Assembly (NCBI GenBank): GCA_964392665.1
Contig: CAYMQB010000004.1
Coordinates: forward strand, 33,689-97,688
Direction of reading: 5' to 3'
From: CAYMQB01 sp964392665
GTDB taxonomy: Bacteria > Hydrothermota > E44-bin80
Length of the DNA stretch: 64,000 nt
Part shown: piece by piece, positions 9,035-18,861 of the stretch
Position numbering within the stretch: the stretch's first letter is position 1
How the letters are laid out: the number at the start of each line of letters is the position of its first letter
Notes under the pieces: model-generated
Database searches by the model: none
Told to the model about the DNA's origin: nothing
The model's input: only the letters and a program-made list of their open reading frames with translations
Position numbers and translations under genes: made by a program

Positions 9035-9655
9035 TTACCCTTCTTTTCCCTTAACCCTAAGAATGAAAGTAACTGCCACAGCAGAAATATTTGGATTTTT
9101 AAAAAATCGCAGCCGCTTATCTACCCATTCTTCTTCAATTCTTATGGGAAATTCGTCAAGTATTTTCTTTATTTCCCCATATTTGTAACTATGCTTATGA
9201 GTGGGGTCTCGCATCCATATTTTCCTAACTAGTCTAAGGAAACAATATGCAAAACTACCCTCAAGTGGAATATGAAGGAAAATATATGAATTTATCTGCA
9301 TAACACGGATTGTTTCTTCTAATGCTTTATTTACATTTTTCATAGGTAGGTGCTCCAATAAATCTACTATAATAGTACCGCCAAACAAATCTGATCTAAA
9401 AGGTAGAAAACATAGGTCGGAACAAACAGAAATTATTTGAGGAAAAACTTTCTGATTATAAAAAAGGTATTCTAAATTAAAATCAACGCTAGCAACATTG
9501 AAACCCTTTTCTGCAAGGTATCGTGCATTAGACAACAAGCCACATCCAAGGTCAAGTATTTTGTCGCTTTCTTTTTTTACGTAATGCAAAAAATAAGGAA
9601 GATACGGATGAAAACTTCTTTTTAATCTTTTTATTCTTGATGATAGCTCTGCCAC
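9035..9655 (-). CDS. Class I SAM-dependent methyltransferase
   Basis: A 206-residue protein starting at a GTG 3 bp after the previous gene ends. Motif I is DKILDLGCGLLSNARYLAE (about residue 32), motif II ends in ASVDFN, and a post-motif DLLEHLP segment (about residue 115) matches Methyltransf_11-type enzymes. It is short for the family but has the full Rossmann core. It sits tightly between another methyltransferase and a GT4 gene, which suggests it decorates a sugar or terminates chain growth by methylation. That role is inference; the acceptor is unknown. Confidence 0.87.
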   Translation of the reverse strand: MAELSSRIKRLKRSFHPYLPYFLHYVKKESDKILDLGCGLLSNARYLAEKGFNVASVDFNLEYLFYNQKVFPQIISVCSDLCFLPFRSDLFGGTIIVDLLEHLPMKNVNKALEETIRVMQINSYIFLHIPLEGSFAYCFLRLVRKIWMRDPTHKHSYKYGEIKKILDEFPIRIEEEWVDKRLRFFKNPNISAVAVTFILRVKGKEG

Positions 9656-9658
9656 TTT

Positions 9659-10327
9659 TCATTTCTCAGCAATGGCTGAAAGACCAATATAGTTCCTTTC
9701 AGGATTGCTCGCTAAATGTTTATTCTTATCTCTAATGGAAAAAATACTATTTATGACGGCAATTACGAACAGTATAGCTTTTCTTGGAAAATGCACACTG
9801 CTAATCGCAAAATTGAGGCTTTCAGCCAAAATAGTAAATTCATCCCCATGTCCCCAAATATTGACTTTCTCGAAACCAGATTTCTTAAGCAGTGTTTCCA
9901 ATCCATAAAAAGTAAATCTGAAGAAATCATTGGGAATATCATGCATTCGAAAGAATAAAGGAACAGTTATGAAAAATTTTCCACCCGGGGTAAGAATTCT
10001 GTAAATTTCAGAAAGAGTAAAAAGCGAGTCAGGAAGATGTTCAAGGACCTGGGTAAAAATGACAAAATCTGCAATTCCATCCTTAAAAGGAAATTTTCTA
10101 TTCAAATCAACGACAATATCTGCCTTAGATATATGGCGTAAATCAGCGCAAAAATAGATGACGTTTCTATTTCGAAAAAGTTCTCTATAAGGAGATTTAC
10201 CACCACCGAGATCCAGCAATAAACCTTTTTCTACATCTACTGACTTCAAAAAAAAGTCTATACTCTTTTTTACCCAAAGTTTATCAAGAAATGCGTCGGA
10301 TTTTTTGTCAAGAAAGAATTTCTTCAT
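9659..10327 (-). CDS. Class I SAM-dependent methyltransferase (Methyltransf_11 type)
   Basis: A 222-residue enzyme. Seen: motif I variant LLLDLGGGKSPYRELF (near residue 37), an acidic strand end FCADLRH, and TQVLEHLPDS near residue 95. The segment RILTPGGKFFITVPLFFRMH is typical of Methyltransf_11/ubiE-like folds. The Cys of the usual DxGCG is replaced by Gly, which many sugar O-methyltransferases tolerate. Its ATG overlaps the end of the upstream GT4 gene by 20 bp and is preceded by GAGGAAAATCT, a good ribosome-binding site. It is the second of three methyltransferases in a row with interspersed glycosyltransferases. Confidence 0.87.
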   Translation of the reverse strand: MKKFFLDKKSDAFLDKLWVKKSIDFFLKSVDVEKGLLLDLGGGKSPYRELFRNRNVIYFCADLRHISKADIVVDLNRKFPFKDGIADFVIFTQVLEHLPDSLFTLSEIYRILTPGGKFFITVPLFFRMHDIPNDFFRFTFYGLETLLKKSGFEKVNIWGHGDEFTILAESLNFAISSVHFPRKAILFVIAVINSIFSIRDKNKHLASNPERNYIGLSAIAEK

Positions 10328-11423
10328 AGATTTTCCTCAATTGTTCTGATATGATTTTCCAATCAAATCTTAATGCCTTTTTTCGTGCCTCTACACCCAT
10401 GTTTTTCAACTCATTAGGATGGTTTTTACACCAAACAATTGCATCTTTTAATGCACTAACAGAACCCGGTGTTATTAGTAAACCATTTTTCTCGTTATCT
10501 ATTAACTCAGGAATCCCACCAGTTCTACTACCAATAACAGGAGTTCCACAAGACATTGCTTCCATCACTACAAGTGGACACGGATCTTCCCATCTTGAAG
10601 GAATAACTGTTATATCAGCGTTTGCACAATATTCCGGTAAATCGTCGTGCTTTATAAGTCCCAGATATGCAACGTTCTCAGGTGAATGTTCCTCAAATTG
10701 CTTATGGAGAGGGTTAGTTTCAGGAGTAAAAGATCCTGCTATCAAAACTTTTACATTTTCCTTTTGAAGCCCTTTTGCGGCCTTTAATAATACATCGAAC
10801 CCTTTTTCCTTCCATATATTTCCAGCGAAAAAAACCAAGAAATCTTTAGCAGCATCCCCCCGTTTTTTCATTTTCGCGATCGGTTTAAAAATCCTTGTAT
10901 CCACACCATTATATAAAACCTCAATTTTTCCTTGCAAAAAAGGGAATTTTTCTACTAATCTTTTTTTGATGAATTTACTTGCAGATATGATTAGATCAGC
11001 TTTCCTTATTGCTCTCTCAAATCTTTTTCCTATCCAAGAATTAGGATGGCTGTTCACATGAAATATCAAAAATGGATTGCGAGTTTTAAAAATGTAATAT
11101 CCAATCACTAATTCAGGTCTTTGATGTATATGTACAATATCCACATTTGAATTGGCAATTTTCCATGAAATCCAAAAGATTTTTTGCCAAGCATAAATAT
11201 TTGGAAATTTTTTTATAGGACGGCTCCCAAATGGAAATATTTGTATTCTACCATAACTATCAAAATTGCTTCCAAGATTATTGGATGAACCGCAGAAGAC
11301 CTTTATTGAACATCCCATGTCAGCGATTTCCCTAGTTGTATTCACTATTAACCCTCCTACGCTTGCGGGATGACCAAATTCAACTGAACCATGAAAACCT
11401 ATTCCTATCTTAATTTGATTCAA
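10308..11423 (-). CDS. Glycosyltransferase family 4
   Basis: A GT-B enzyme of about 371 residues. The domain begins at NQIKIGIGFHGSVEFGHPAS, followed by GGLIVNTTREIADMG. The C-terminal half has FFAGNIWKEKGFDVLLKA and the EX7E motif in IPSRWEDPCPLVVMEAMSCG. Start choice: the TTG at 11423 overlaps the stop of the upstream methyltransferase (TTGA) and has AAGGAA about 5 bp before it. The alternative ATG at 11459 adds 12 residues with no domain content and overlaps the upstream gene by 40 bp. Both are possible; I favour the TTG. The product should be a retaining sugar transferase of the surface glycan pathway. Confidence 0.88.
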   Translation of the reverse strand: MNQIKIGIGFHGSVEFGHPASVGGLIVNTTREIADMGCSIKVFCGSSNNLGSNFDSYGRIQIFPFGSRPIKKFPNIYAWQKIFWISWKIANSNVDIVHIHQRPELVIGYYIFKTRNPFLIFHVNSHPNSWIGKRFERAIRKADLIISASKFIKKRLVEKFPFLQGKIEVLYNGVDTRIFKPIAKMKKRGDAAKDFLVFFAGNIWKEKGFDVLLKAAKGLQKENVKVLIAGSFTPETNPLHKQFEEHSPENVAYLGLIKHDDLPEYCANADITVIPSRWEDPCPLVVMEAMSCGTPVIGSRTGGIPELIDNEKNGLLITPGSVSALKDAIVWCKNHPNELKNMGVEARKKALRFDWKIISEQLRKIYEEILS

Positions 11424-12127
11424 TATTTCCTTGCCTTTACAATTAAGATATTCCCCCATCGACGAAAAATATCTCCTAATATTTGCTCAATTCTTAAAAA
11501 TAAACTACTTTTAGGAGGAGCGAATGGAATTGGTAATCTATCCGTGCATAAGTTCTGTAGCGTAAAACCTGACTTTTTTAGTATTTTTTGCAAAGCTTCT
11601 GGTGAAAATGCACGGAGATGACCAACACCTTCTTCTAAAGAAAAATCAACGGCAACTGGTTGTTTCCCTAATAGCATCAGGAACAGGTTTTTTAAAGAAC
11701 AAAGGTTAGGCGTAGTTAAAACAATAAATCCATTATGTCGAAGGACCCTGAAACATTCTCTTAAAAAATTATCTGTACCAAGAAGATGTTCTATAATTTC
11801 ACCTGCAAATAAAGCATCAAAAACCTCATTTTTGAATGGCAATCCATCTTCAATATCAGTTTGTATGTAAATTTCTTCTTCATACTTTTCCATATTTATT
11901 ATATCAACTCCATATTTATCTGCCCCAGTTTCAATTGTTCTTAGAAAAAAGCCATTTCCGCAACCTACGTCAAGAATACGACTTATTGATTCTGATTTAA
12001 GAAGCTCCCTAGCCTTCTTTAATCTAGACCTTCCATGCCACGCTTCAAGATAGTATTCCCAATTTGCAATTGAATGATAACCTCTTGAGAACTTATTAAT
12101 GTTATCTCTTCCTGAGATTTTCTCCAT
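11420..12127 (-). CDS. Class I SAM-dependent methyltransferase
   Basis: A 235-residue protein. Motif I is ISRILDVGCGNGFFLRTIE (near residue 50) and the acidic loop is KYGVDI. Then come ALFAGEIIEHLLGTDNFL and CFRVLRHNGFIVLTTPNLCS, the characteristic Methyltransf_11/23 order. The C-terminal part (FSPEALQKILKKSGFTL) is a common cap in sugar and polyprenyl-quinone methyltransferases. It lies 15 bp after a GT2 gene and overlaps the next GT4 gene, so translation is probably coupled. The acceptor is not evident. Confidence 0.88.
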   Translation of the reverse strand: MEKISGRDNINKFSRGYHSIANWEYYLEAWHGRSRLKKARELLKSESISRILDVGCGNGFFLRTIETGADKYGVDIINMEKYEEEIYIQTDIEDGLPFKNEVFDALFAGEIIEHLLGTDNFLRECFRVLRHNGFIVLTTPNLCSLKNLFLMLLGKQPVAVDFSLEEGVGHLRAFSPEALQKILKKSGFTLQNLCTDRLPIPFAPPKSSLFLRIEQILGDIFRRWGNILIVKARKY

Positions 12128-12142
12128 TTTTTTTAAACTTGT

Positions 12143-13075
12143 TTATCTTTTACTCATTAGAAGTTTGTTGATAACTATTTTAGCTGTCCTCGAAAAGAAA
12201 ACAAAAACAAAAACAAATAAATGCTTAAGATAAAATGGACTAACTATAAGAGCATCTCTCAAAAAACGAATAATCCTTTGACCATTTTCATAATGATAGA
12301 TCTTACAAGCATGATTAAATATAACAACTGCATAATAAAATGGGTTTCCCGAGAGAATTTCTTTATGTTTCTTTATAAGTAGTTCACCGACTATTACATC
12401 TCTTTTTGTTAAGTCTGTAACTCTGTTTATCTGTGAATCATCGTGTCTAATTGCTACAGGAACATCTGAGTAAATATATCTTATCCCTTTTTCAGCTAAC
12501 TGAAGAACATAGCCAACATCCTCATAATATGGCAATGATGTATCAAAGAATTCTATATAGTCCCTCCTCAACATGAACGAATTAGGAAAAATATAACAAG
12601 ACAATGGAATGAGGTCTCTGAGGAATCCTTCTTTTTTAACTATTTTAGCCTCAAGCTTGTTATTTCCTTTCCCATCATGAACCATTACTTTTCCTATAGC
12701 CATTTGTGTATTTGGCGAGTTTCGAAGAATAGTTACGAGAGTATCTAAAAAGTTTGGCAAATACTCATCATCATCGTCTAAGAATGAAACAAAATCACCC
12801 CTTGCTGCTTGGATTCCAACATTCCTCACACCAGCAGGACCACGATGTCGTTTTGCGTGTTTTATGTACTTTATCTTATCATTTTCCAAATGTTTTATAA
12901 CGTTATCCACCGGTTTCTTAATACTATCATCAATAACGATAATTTCAAAATTTAGATAATTTTGCTTAATAACACTTCTGATTGCTCGCTCTAGTAATCT
13001 TGGACGGTCACATGTAGGAATAATAATACTTACAAGACATTTTCTCAAATCTTGCATTTGAAGCAAATTACTCAT
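12143..13075 (-). CDS. Glycosyltransferase family 2
   Basis: A 310-residue GT-A enzyme. Seen: SIIIPTCDRPRLLERAIRSV at residue 16, the second-strand acid in IIVIDDS, and the metal-binding DXD region GDFVSFLDDDDEYLP near residue 95. A typical acceptor-side stretch YYEDVGYVLQLAEKGI follows. The C-terminal 40 residues are hydrophobic and basic (LKHLFVFVFVFFSRTAKIV), suggesting membrane attachment. Its ATG overlaps the upstream membrane methyltransferase by 4 bp. Family 2 members invert the anomeric centre; the donor is unknown. Confidence 0.9.
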   Translation of the reverse strand: MSNLLQMQDLRKCLVSIIIPTCDRPRLLERAIRSVIKQNYLNFEIIVIDDSIKKPVDNVIKHLENDKIKYIKHAKRHRGPAGVRNVGIQAARGDFVSFLDDDDEYLPNFLDTLVTILRNSPNTQMAIGKVMVHDGKGNNKLEAKIVKKEGFLRDLIPLSCYIFPNSFMLRRDYIEFFDTSLPYYEDVGYVLQLAEKGIRYIYSDVPVAIRHDDSQINRVTDLTKRDVIVGELLIKKHKEILSGNPFYYAVVIFNHACKIYHYENGQRIIRFLRDALIVSPFYLKHLFVFVFVFFSRTAKIVINKLLMSKR

Positions 13076-13947
13076 ATGTTATTTCCGTTCTTTGACTTTC
13101 TTCGTAAAATCACTGTACCCTTTTCTGTATTGTACCATTCGCATTCAAAAATACTAAATTCTTTTACCCAGGTTTCAATCACTTTTCTTTCGTCTTCTCT
13201 TTTTGCATCATCAACAACAATGATACAATTATCACTTAATTTCTCCAAAAGAACTGGTAATCCTGGATATCTTGCCATTTCTTTCATTTTTTGAGTTTTT
13301 CCATATGGACCGGGTATTATTGGACCATCTACCACCAATAAATTAATGCTTTCTATGTCCCGCAAAAAAGCAGTATCATACCACATCCATGATTTATCTT
13401 TTATATAAATCTCTTTCAAAGGAGCACAAATCACAGATGCTATTTCTTCCAAATTATGTAGTTTTATATTATGTCTTGTTGAGTCAAAGTATCTTTCATC
13501 CTGTTCAACCGACAAAACTGTTCCGTGTTTTAATCTCTTTAGACAATATGCAATTATAACTGTTGAAATACCAGAGCCACAATCGAGAGTGAATTTTGGT
13601 TTCACTTCAAGAATTACCGAAATTAGAATATTCGCCATATCAGAGGAAATTGCCCAGTCACCCATTGGTGGTAATGGATGTTTTATTTCCAACAGTGGAA
13701 TAGAAAACATCAATGCCTCAATTTGTTTATAATCATTATGAAGGTTTTCATATGTCTTTTTCAAGAATTTTACATTTCTTCGGTGGATTTCTAACAATAT
13801 GAAAACAACTAAGCACGTACTAATAGCAACTAGCATTATTGGAACCTCCACATACGGGATCCACCTACCCAACAAAGCTAAAGCTAATAATACTATTCCC
13901 GTTACAATTACTGCCCATGTATCTTTCTTAGTGACGTTTAATTCCAT
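13072..13947 (-). CDS. Membrane-anchored class I methyltransferase-like protein
   Basis: A 291-residue protein. Two hydrophobic segments at residues 10-60 (WAVIVTGIVLLALALLG and VPIMLVAISTCLVVFILLE) anchor it. A short coiled linker follows, then a methyltransferase fold: FTLDCGSGISTVIIAYCLK (motif I, near residue 118), LSVEQDERYF (motif II acid) and LLVVDGP (motif IV). The arrangement resembles O-methyltransferases of the Methyltransf_24 type. The start is supported by a strong GGAGGAGAA site 0-1 bp from the ATG region. Membrane anchoring is unusual among the five methyltransferases here and suggests it acts on a lipid-linked intermediate; that is inference. Confidence 0.8.
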   Translation of the reverse strand: MELNVTKKDTWAVIVTGIVLLALALLGRWIPYVEVPIMLVAISTCLVVFILLEIHRRNVKFLKKTYENLHNDYKQIEALMFSIPLLEIKHPLPPMGDWAISSDMANILISVILEVKPKFTLDCGSGISTVIIAYCLKRLKHGTVLSVEQDERYFDSTRHNIKLHNLEEIASVICAPLKEIYIKDKSWMWYDTAFLRDIESINLLVVDGPIIPGPYGKTQKMKEMARYPGLPVLLEKLSDNCIIVVDDAKREDERKVIETWVKEFSIFECEWYNTEKGTVILRRKSKNGNNI

Positions 13948-14098
13948 TTCTCCTCCATTTAGGAATATCTTCTACAGAACTTATGTAAGTCGTTAATGTT
14001 CACTCATCAACTCCTTAAAGGAATAGTAATTCCAGTTTTTGACAATCTCACGACTTTTTGCAAACTGCAAAATTTCCATCAATATTACCTTTAAAAAC

Positions 14099-15688
14099 TC
14101 AAATCTTACGTACAAACATTCTTAGCATTTTACTTAAATAAGGTATCCGTTCTTGGAGGGCAGTTAATTCGCCATGATTGAGCGGTTTAACTATTGACTG
14201 GCTAATAATAAAAATAACTGCAAAACAGAATATCTGTGCACTGACCGTAATAAGTCCATAAATCCTAGTGCCTGACACAAAAAATTTGGTTAGCATAAAT
14301 CCAACAAAGAGGGAACAAAGAAAAGCAAAAACATTAATTAACAAGACAACACATGTATCTTTACTAAAGAAATCCTTAAGTTTAACTTCCAACTGATGGC
14401 TTAGTGATATTGTGAGAAAAATGAAACTGCCAAACAAAGCAATAAATGTGCCAAAAACAATCCCCTTAAACCCAAACCAGTTAACAAACAATATGCTGAG
14501 AAAAATATTAGAAATGCTCTGAAAAATAGATACACGCATTACTAAATCGGTTTTACCAATTGAAGTTGCCAACGTAAGACCCAATCCAAGAAAAAGGAAA
14601 AAGCAGTAACCAAATCCAAGAACCCTTATGACATACACAGCATTTTCAAAACCTCTTCCCAACCACAAAAGAATAATTGAATGAGAAGCAGATATAATAA
14701 CAAGTAAAACCGGAAGGAATATTAATCCAAGTAACTTCGCAGATTTTCGATAAGTCTGAAGAATTAGTTTCTTTTCCCTTAGCGCATCTATTTCAGAAAA
14801 ACCAGGAAGTAAGGCTGCAAAAAACATTTGCGGAATTGCTTTTACTTTCTCAAGAATCCTTGCCCCAACCTGATAGAACGTCACCCATTCAAGGCCACAG
14901 AATCTGCCTATCAATATTTTATCTATATTGTTAAAGATAATTGTCGAAATATTTGACACCTGCAATTTATAACCAAAATTAAATAGTTTTCTTAGGGTTC
15001 TCCAGTTGAAATACTTTTTGAGGTTTATGCTCATCCCTGGTAAAAGCCTTTTACACAGAACGATATTGATGCATCCAGTAAGAAAAACTACCAGAAGGTT
15101 AATAATCACTACTCCTCTAATCCTTAATCCAAGCAATAAAAGAATTACAATACCCATTGACCTTAAAATAACCATAACTCCAGTCCAGATACTTGAAATG
15201 TCGATTCGCTGAATACCGGATAGAGCTGTTCCGAATATGAGAAAAATATTGTTTAAGCAAAGTGCTGCAATAGTTAACCAGAAAGAAAAGATAGTTACCT
15301 CAATAAGACTGGGAGAAATCGAGAAGAAAAAAAGAAATAATTGAAGAAAAAAATAAGAAAGCGCCACAACCAAACCCGCCCATAAAATGTAGAATCCCAA
15401 TCCTGAGTTTATGATCTTATTAATTTCTGTTGTATCTCCTTTTGTGAAATACTTAGAAATATACTTAATAAAAGCTGCATTAAATCCAACATCAAACAAT
15501 CCAATATATCCAGTTGCCGCTCCCAAAAGTGCAAGAACTCCAAATTCTTGTTTTCCCAACTTTGCAATCATGAACGGAATTAATAATATCGAAACAATTA
15601 TCATAAGTATTCTCACTCCAACTGCGGCAAACGTGTTCCTTAAAATCTTAGTTAAGAAGGAACGCTTAAATTCTTGAGTTGTACTCAT
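14099..15688 (-). CDS. Polysaccharide flippase-like protein (MOP superfamily, Wzx type)
   Basis: A 529-residue protein with about 14 hydrophobic segments spread evenly over its length, the hallmark of the MOP (MATE/Wzx) exporter superfamily. The N-terminus (KILRNTFAAVGVRILMIIVS, then FMIAKLGKQEFGVLALLGAA) is characteristic of Wzx/RfbX-like flippases. These move undecaprenyl-linked repeat units across the inner membrane. Together with the Wzy_C protein at 2.8-4.3 kb it suggests a Wzx/Wzy-dependent export route. It is the most upstream gene of the glycosyltransferase cluster proper, with 353 bp before the preceding gene. Confidence 0.9.
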   Translation of the reverse strand: MSTTQEFKRSFLTKILRNTFAAVGVRILMIIVSILLIPFMIAKLGKQEFGVLALLGAATGYIGLFDVGFNAAFIKYISKYFTKGDTTEINKIINSGLGFYILWAGLVVALSYFFLQLFLFFFSISPSLIEVTIFSFWLTIAALCLNNIFLIFGTALSGIQRIDISSIWTGVMVILRSMGIVILLLLGLRIRGVVIINLLVVFLTGCINIVLCKRLLPGMSINLKKYFNWRTLRKLFNFGYKLQVSNISTIIFNNIDKILIGRFCGLEWVTFYQVGARILEKVKAIPQMFFAALLPGFSEIDALREKKLILQTYRKSAKLLGLIFLPVLLVIISASHSIILLWLGRGFENAVYVIRVLGFGYCFFLFLGLGLTLATSIGKTDLVMRVSIFQSISNIFLSILFVNWFGFKGIVFGTFIALFGSFIFLTISLSHQLEVKLKDFFSKDTCVVLLINVFAFLCSLFVGFMLTKFFVSGTRIYGLITVSAQIFCFAVIFIISQSIVKPLNHGELTALQERIPYLSKMLRMFVRKI

Positions 15689-16041
15689 ATATATTTTCCA
15701 GCCTTATTTGTATCCTTTTGGACAAGATTCAACCAGTACTCAGATTACCTTGAAGGATAGCAAATGCTCAAATGGACCGTGCGAACAATATCTTCAACAT
15801 GACCGTCGACTAGCTTCGGAAATAAGACAAACAAGAACAATTGGCTCTCAGTAGTCTACCTGCAATACGGCTTCAAAGGATAAAAACATTCCACATATTG
15901 ATAATGAAGTTATCTGATAAGCTAAGGGTGAATTTGGACCTTCTTGGTAATATTGGAATGCATAAGGTTTCTTTTAGCAGTTTTATCTAGATCTGGAGCG
16001 TAATTAGGTTCAGTCCTCTATGAAACAGCAAGAAATAGTTG
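15689..16041. other. 353-bp intergenic stretch without a recognisable gene
   Basis: I looked at this gap in both directions. It has no convincing ORF, no tRNA-like fold, no intrinsic terminator with a T-tract and no repeat matching other parts of the window. It separates the Asp-box protein gene from the flippase gene and presumably contains the flippase leader. A purine-rich GGAAAA precedes the flippase ATG. Confidence 0.4.
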
Positions 16042-18795
16042 TCAGAAATGAATTAATTTTCTAGTGATGGATTTTTGGAGGGATGTAATCTTAACAAAAT
16101 AGATACCTTGTTTGATGTGTTTGTTTCCAATGATTAAGTTATATCTACCTGGGAGAAGAGCCCCATTAAGCAGGCTTTCTATTTTTCTACCGCTTATGTC
16201 AAATATGTCAATTCTTGTAGGTTCTCTATTCCTAACTGAACCAAATAATGGGATATCATAGGAAATCGTAAAAATATTTCTTGAAGGATTTGGATGGACG
16301 TTTAAATTTAGACGTGAAGGCAAATTGTTATAAGAACCTTTTAGTTCCTCAACACCTGGGTTAAAAGTTCCTCTCAACACAATAGGATGAATGCAGAATT
16401 GGTCGAGTGTATCGAGAATTGTGATACTGTCAGGATAAATTGTATCTCCCACTGTAATCGTAGGTGTGTTATTATTAAAAAAGACACGAAAGATTGTATG
16501 TGAACCGTTCCATCCTGTTGGTGGTCCATCAATTATTGGATTCCAATTGTGTCCATTATTCAATTTCAATACGCTGTTAATATTGCCTGAATTAATGCTC
16601 GGAGCATTTGTTTTCTCATTGAAATATAGACGGACATAATCACCTGAATCGACACCCGTGACATAAGGAATTGCCTCATGAGCAACTGCTGAATCAATAA
16701 CAGGTCCATAATCACCAAAAGTGCCTACCAAAACTCGTGGTGAAATACAAGCATTTCCACTCATGTCTTTAATAGTTGTTGAATCCGGGAAAATCGTATC
16801 ACCCACTTCGATGGTGGGAGTCCCAATGGTATCAAGGAACACCGTAAGTGTTTTTCCAGAAACCGCCCATTCTGTGGAATCAATGCTTCCCCATATGTGT
16901 CCGCCGCTTAATTTCAATACATTACTAATATTGGATGAATTAATCAGTGGTGTATTCGTATTTTGATCGAAAATCAGCCTTACGAAATCGTCACTATCTA
17001 TTCCCTGTATGCTGTCGATGTAGTCCGATGCAAAAGCACTGACAATAACAGGGGGTATTGTATCATCGAAGGTGCCCGTAAGAGTGACCGAACTGTAACC
17101 ATTATTATTCCACATATCCTTAATGACAGTATCAGGCGTAATCCGGACACCAATAGGTATGGTTGAACTTACATTCAATTTCACAGTCAAATTCGATGCA
17201 TTTCCAAAAGGACTCCAATACGCAGTATCGATAACTCCCCAGGAACCCTGATTCAACCGAAGATAATAATCGATGCTGTCTTTCGGAATTGGATAACTAT
17301 TTGTTTGCTCGTCGAAGGAGATAATAACATAATCATCATCGTCTATTCCGTTTTGCTGGATACTCCCGTCATATGCAACTGCAGAAACAGGTTTCGGACC
17401 AAGCGTATCAATGGAATATTCTATTGATAATTCACTCAAGATTGGAGTAACCCCCGGGTCATCCGTTTCAAATTCAAGCTTATACTGAATATATGGGTCG
17501 CCATTGTTTACTGCAGGAAAGTTGACGATGCTATCCCCGTTTGTGCAAGCAGGCACTCCAACACCCCAGGGCATCGCAGTGGACATAAGACTGTCTTGAG
17601 CTGTTCGAACTCGAACATTCAGAATCTTACCGGTTAACTCTTCTACCCAGTGAACAATTCCGTATTTTGTACTTCCATTGGTCGTTCCAGTATAAAATGC
17701 TTTTGAGATAAGATGACCATCGCAAAAATATGCTGCTCTATAAATACTGGCATCTATGTTTGTTCCACACAATCCAAAACCATTTTTACAAAACTCTACC
17801 GAAGACACAAACTTTCCATTGGCTATTACTGGCGTGCTATCCCAGCTTACTCCATTATCTTCTGTAAAGAAGATTTTACCTTTGTTTCCATTTATTCCTG
17901 CACCAACGAATAATTTAATGCCATCATAAACCATATCGTTTGATGAAATTGTTAGAATATTCGGAATGGGCGTTGTCTCAGACCAGCTAAGTCCTTTATC
18001 AGTTGAAATCATTATTTTTCCATTCTGAGCTCCCGCAAAAATATTACCTGGAAAATCAACTTCCATACAGGCAATATTCATATTCAATGTATCAATAGGG
18101 TTCCACGATAACCCTCCGTCGATTGAACGCACTACTATTCCATCTTGGGGACTTGATATGGTAATAATAGTATCCGGACCTAAATTTATGAAGTCCACAA
18201 AAGAGCTGTAACCACTTAATGTATACCACAGTTGCCAGTCAGTGCCATTATAAGAAATATAGATTTTCGGATCCCAGTCACTGGTGCTGCACAATAAAAA
18301 AGAATTACTAAATGCAAAAGAGACAACACTCCAGCCAAAACCAGTGCTTATACTCCAATAGTCTATTGGAATCGAGGAAGTAGCAACTTTGCCAACGTTT
18401 CCGTTGTTCGTACATCCGGCAAAAATGCTGGAATCATTAGGAGAGAACAAAGCATTTACTCCCGTAATTCCCTGGATATTTGCTGTATTATACCAATGTT
18501 CACCGTAATCTGAGGAATAGAATACATCACCGCTATCGTCTCCTGTTGCAGCAAACAAAAAGCTATCAGTTGATAATAAATCATATACCTCTTGAGCATC
18601 GGCAAGAGACACAACATGTTCCCAATTCCAGATATCCGGGGCGTCGAGGATGAGACTGCCTGGCTGTCTTGAGCCATTCAGGTTTTCCATACTATCATAC
18701 GAGGCCGAAAAATTCCAATCCGTCGTTGTCCACCAATCAGAGTACAGTATTGATGCGCACAATAGGATACCCGCCAATATACAAAGTTTTTTCAT
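16042..18795 (-). CDS. Secreted Asp-box (BNR) beta-propeller protein with three Ig-like repeats and a C-terminal sorting domain
   Basis: A 917-residue secreted protein. Seen: a signal peptide (MKKLCILAGILLCASILYS), then about 400 residues with at least four Asp-boxes (SSDYGEHW, SIDGGLSW, STDKGLSW, TEDNGVSW) typical of sialidase-like propellers. Three tandem domains of about 115 residues follow (roughly 470-820). Each has a GIDSDDFVRLIFDQNTN-like strand and a VGDTIFPDSTTIKD-like strand. The last 85 residues (HPNPSRNIFTISYDIP to the basic end) match the type IX secretion/FlgD-like sorting fold, with the DISGR and GIYFVKI motifs. Catalytic sialidase residues were not evident. It is a paralogue of the gene at 26315-28438. 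The role is probably surface display; function unknown. Confidence 0.82.
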   Translation of the reverse strand: MKKLCILAGILLCASILYSDWWTTTDWNFSASYDSMENLNGSRQPGSLILDAPDIWNWEHVVSLADAQEVYDLLSTDSFLFAATGDDSGDVFYSSDYGEHWYNTANIQGITGVNALFSPNDSSIFAGCTNNGNVGKVATSSIPIDYWSISTGFGWSVVSFAFSNSFLLCSTSDWDPKIYISYNGTDWQLWYTLSGYSSFVDFINLGPDTIITISSPQDGIVVRSIDGGLSWNPIDTLNMNIACMEVDFPGNIFAGAQNGKIMISTDKGLSWSETTPIPNILTISSNDMVYDGIKLFVGAGINGNKGKIFFTEDNGVSWDSTPVIANGKFVSSVEFCKNGFGLCGTNIDASIYRAAYFCDGHLISKAFYTGTTNGSTKYGIVHWVEELTGKILNVRVRTAQDSLMSTAMPWGVGVPACTNGDSIVNFPAVNNGDPYIQYKLEFETDDPGVTPILSELSIEYSIDTLGPKPVSAVAYDGSIQQNGIDDDDYVIISFDEQTNSYPIPKDSIDYYLRLNQGSWGVIDTAYWSPFGNASNLTVKLNVSSTIPIGVRITPDTVIKDMWNNNGYSSVTLTGTFDDTIPPVIVSAFASDYIDSIQGIDSDDFVRLIFDQNTNTPLINSSNISNVLKLSGGHIWGSIDSTEWAVSGKTLTVFLDTIGTPTIEVGDTIFPDSTTIKDMSGNACISPRVLVGTFGDYGPVIDSAVAHEAIPYVTGVDSGDYVRLYFNEKTNAPSINSGNINSVLKLNNGHNWNPIIDGPPTGWNGSHTIFRVFFNNNTPTITVGDTIYPDSITILDTLDQFCIHPIVLRGTFNPGVEELKGSYNNLPSRLNLNVHPNPSRNIFTISYDIPLFGSVRNREPTRIDIFDISGRKIESLLNGALLPGRYNLIIGNKHIKQGIYFVKITSLQKSITRKLIHF

Positions 18796-18861
18796 AATAT
18801 TATATTTTACACTATTTCATGTTTATAATCAAGTAAAATTTAAAGCTGCGCATCGGTATGA

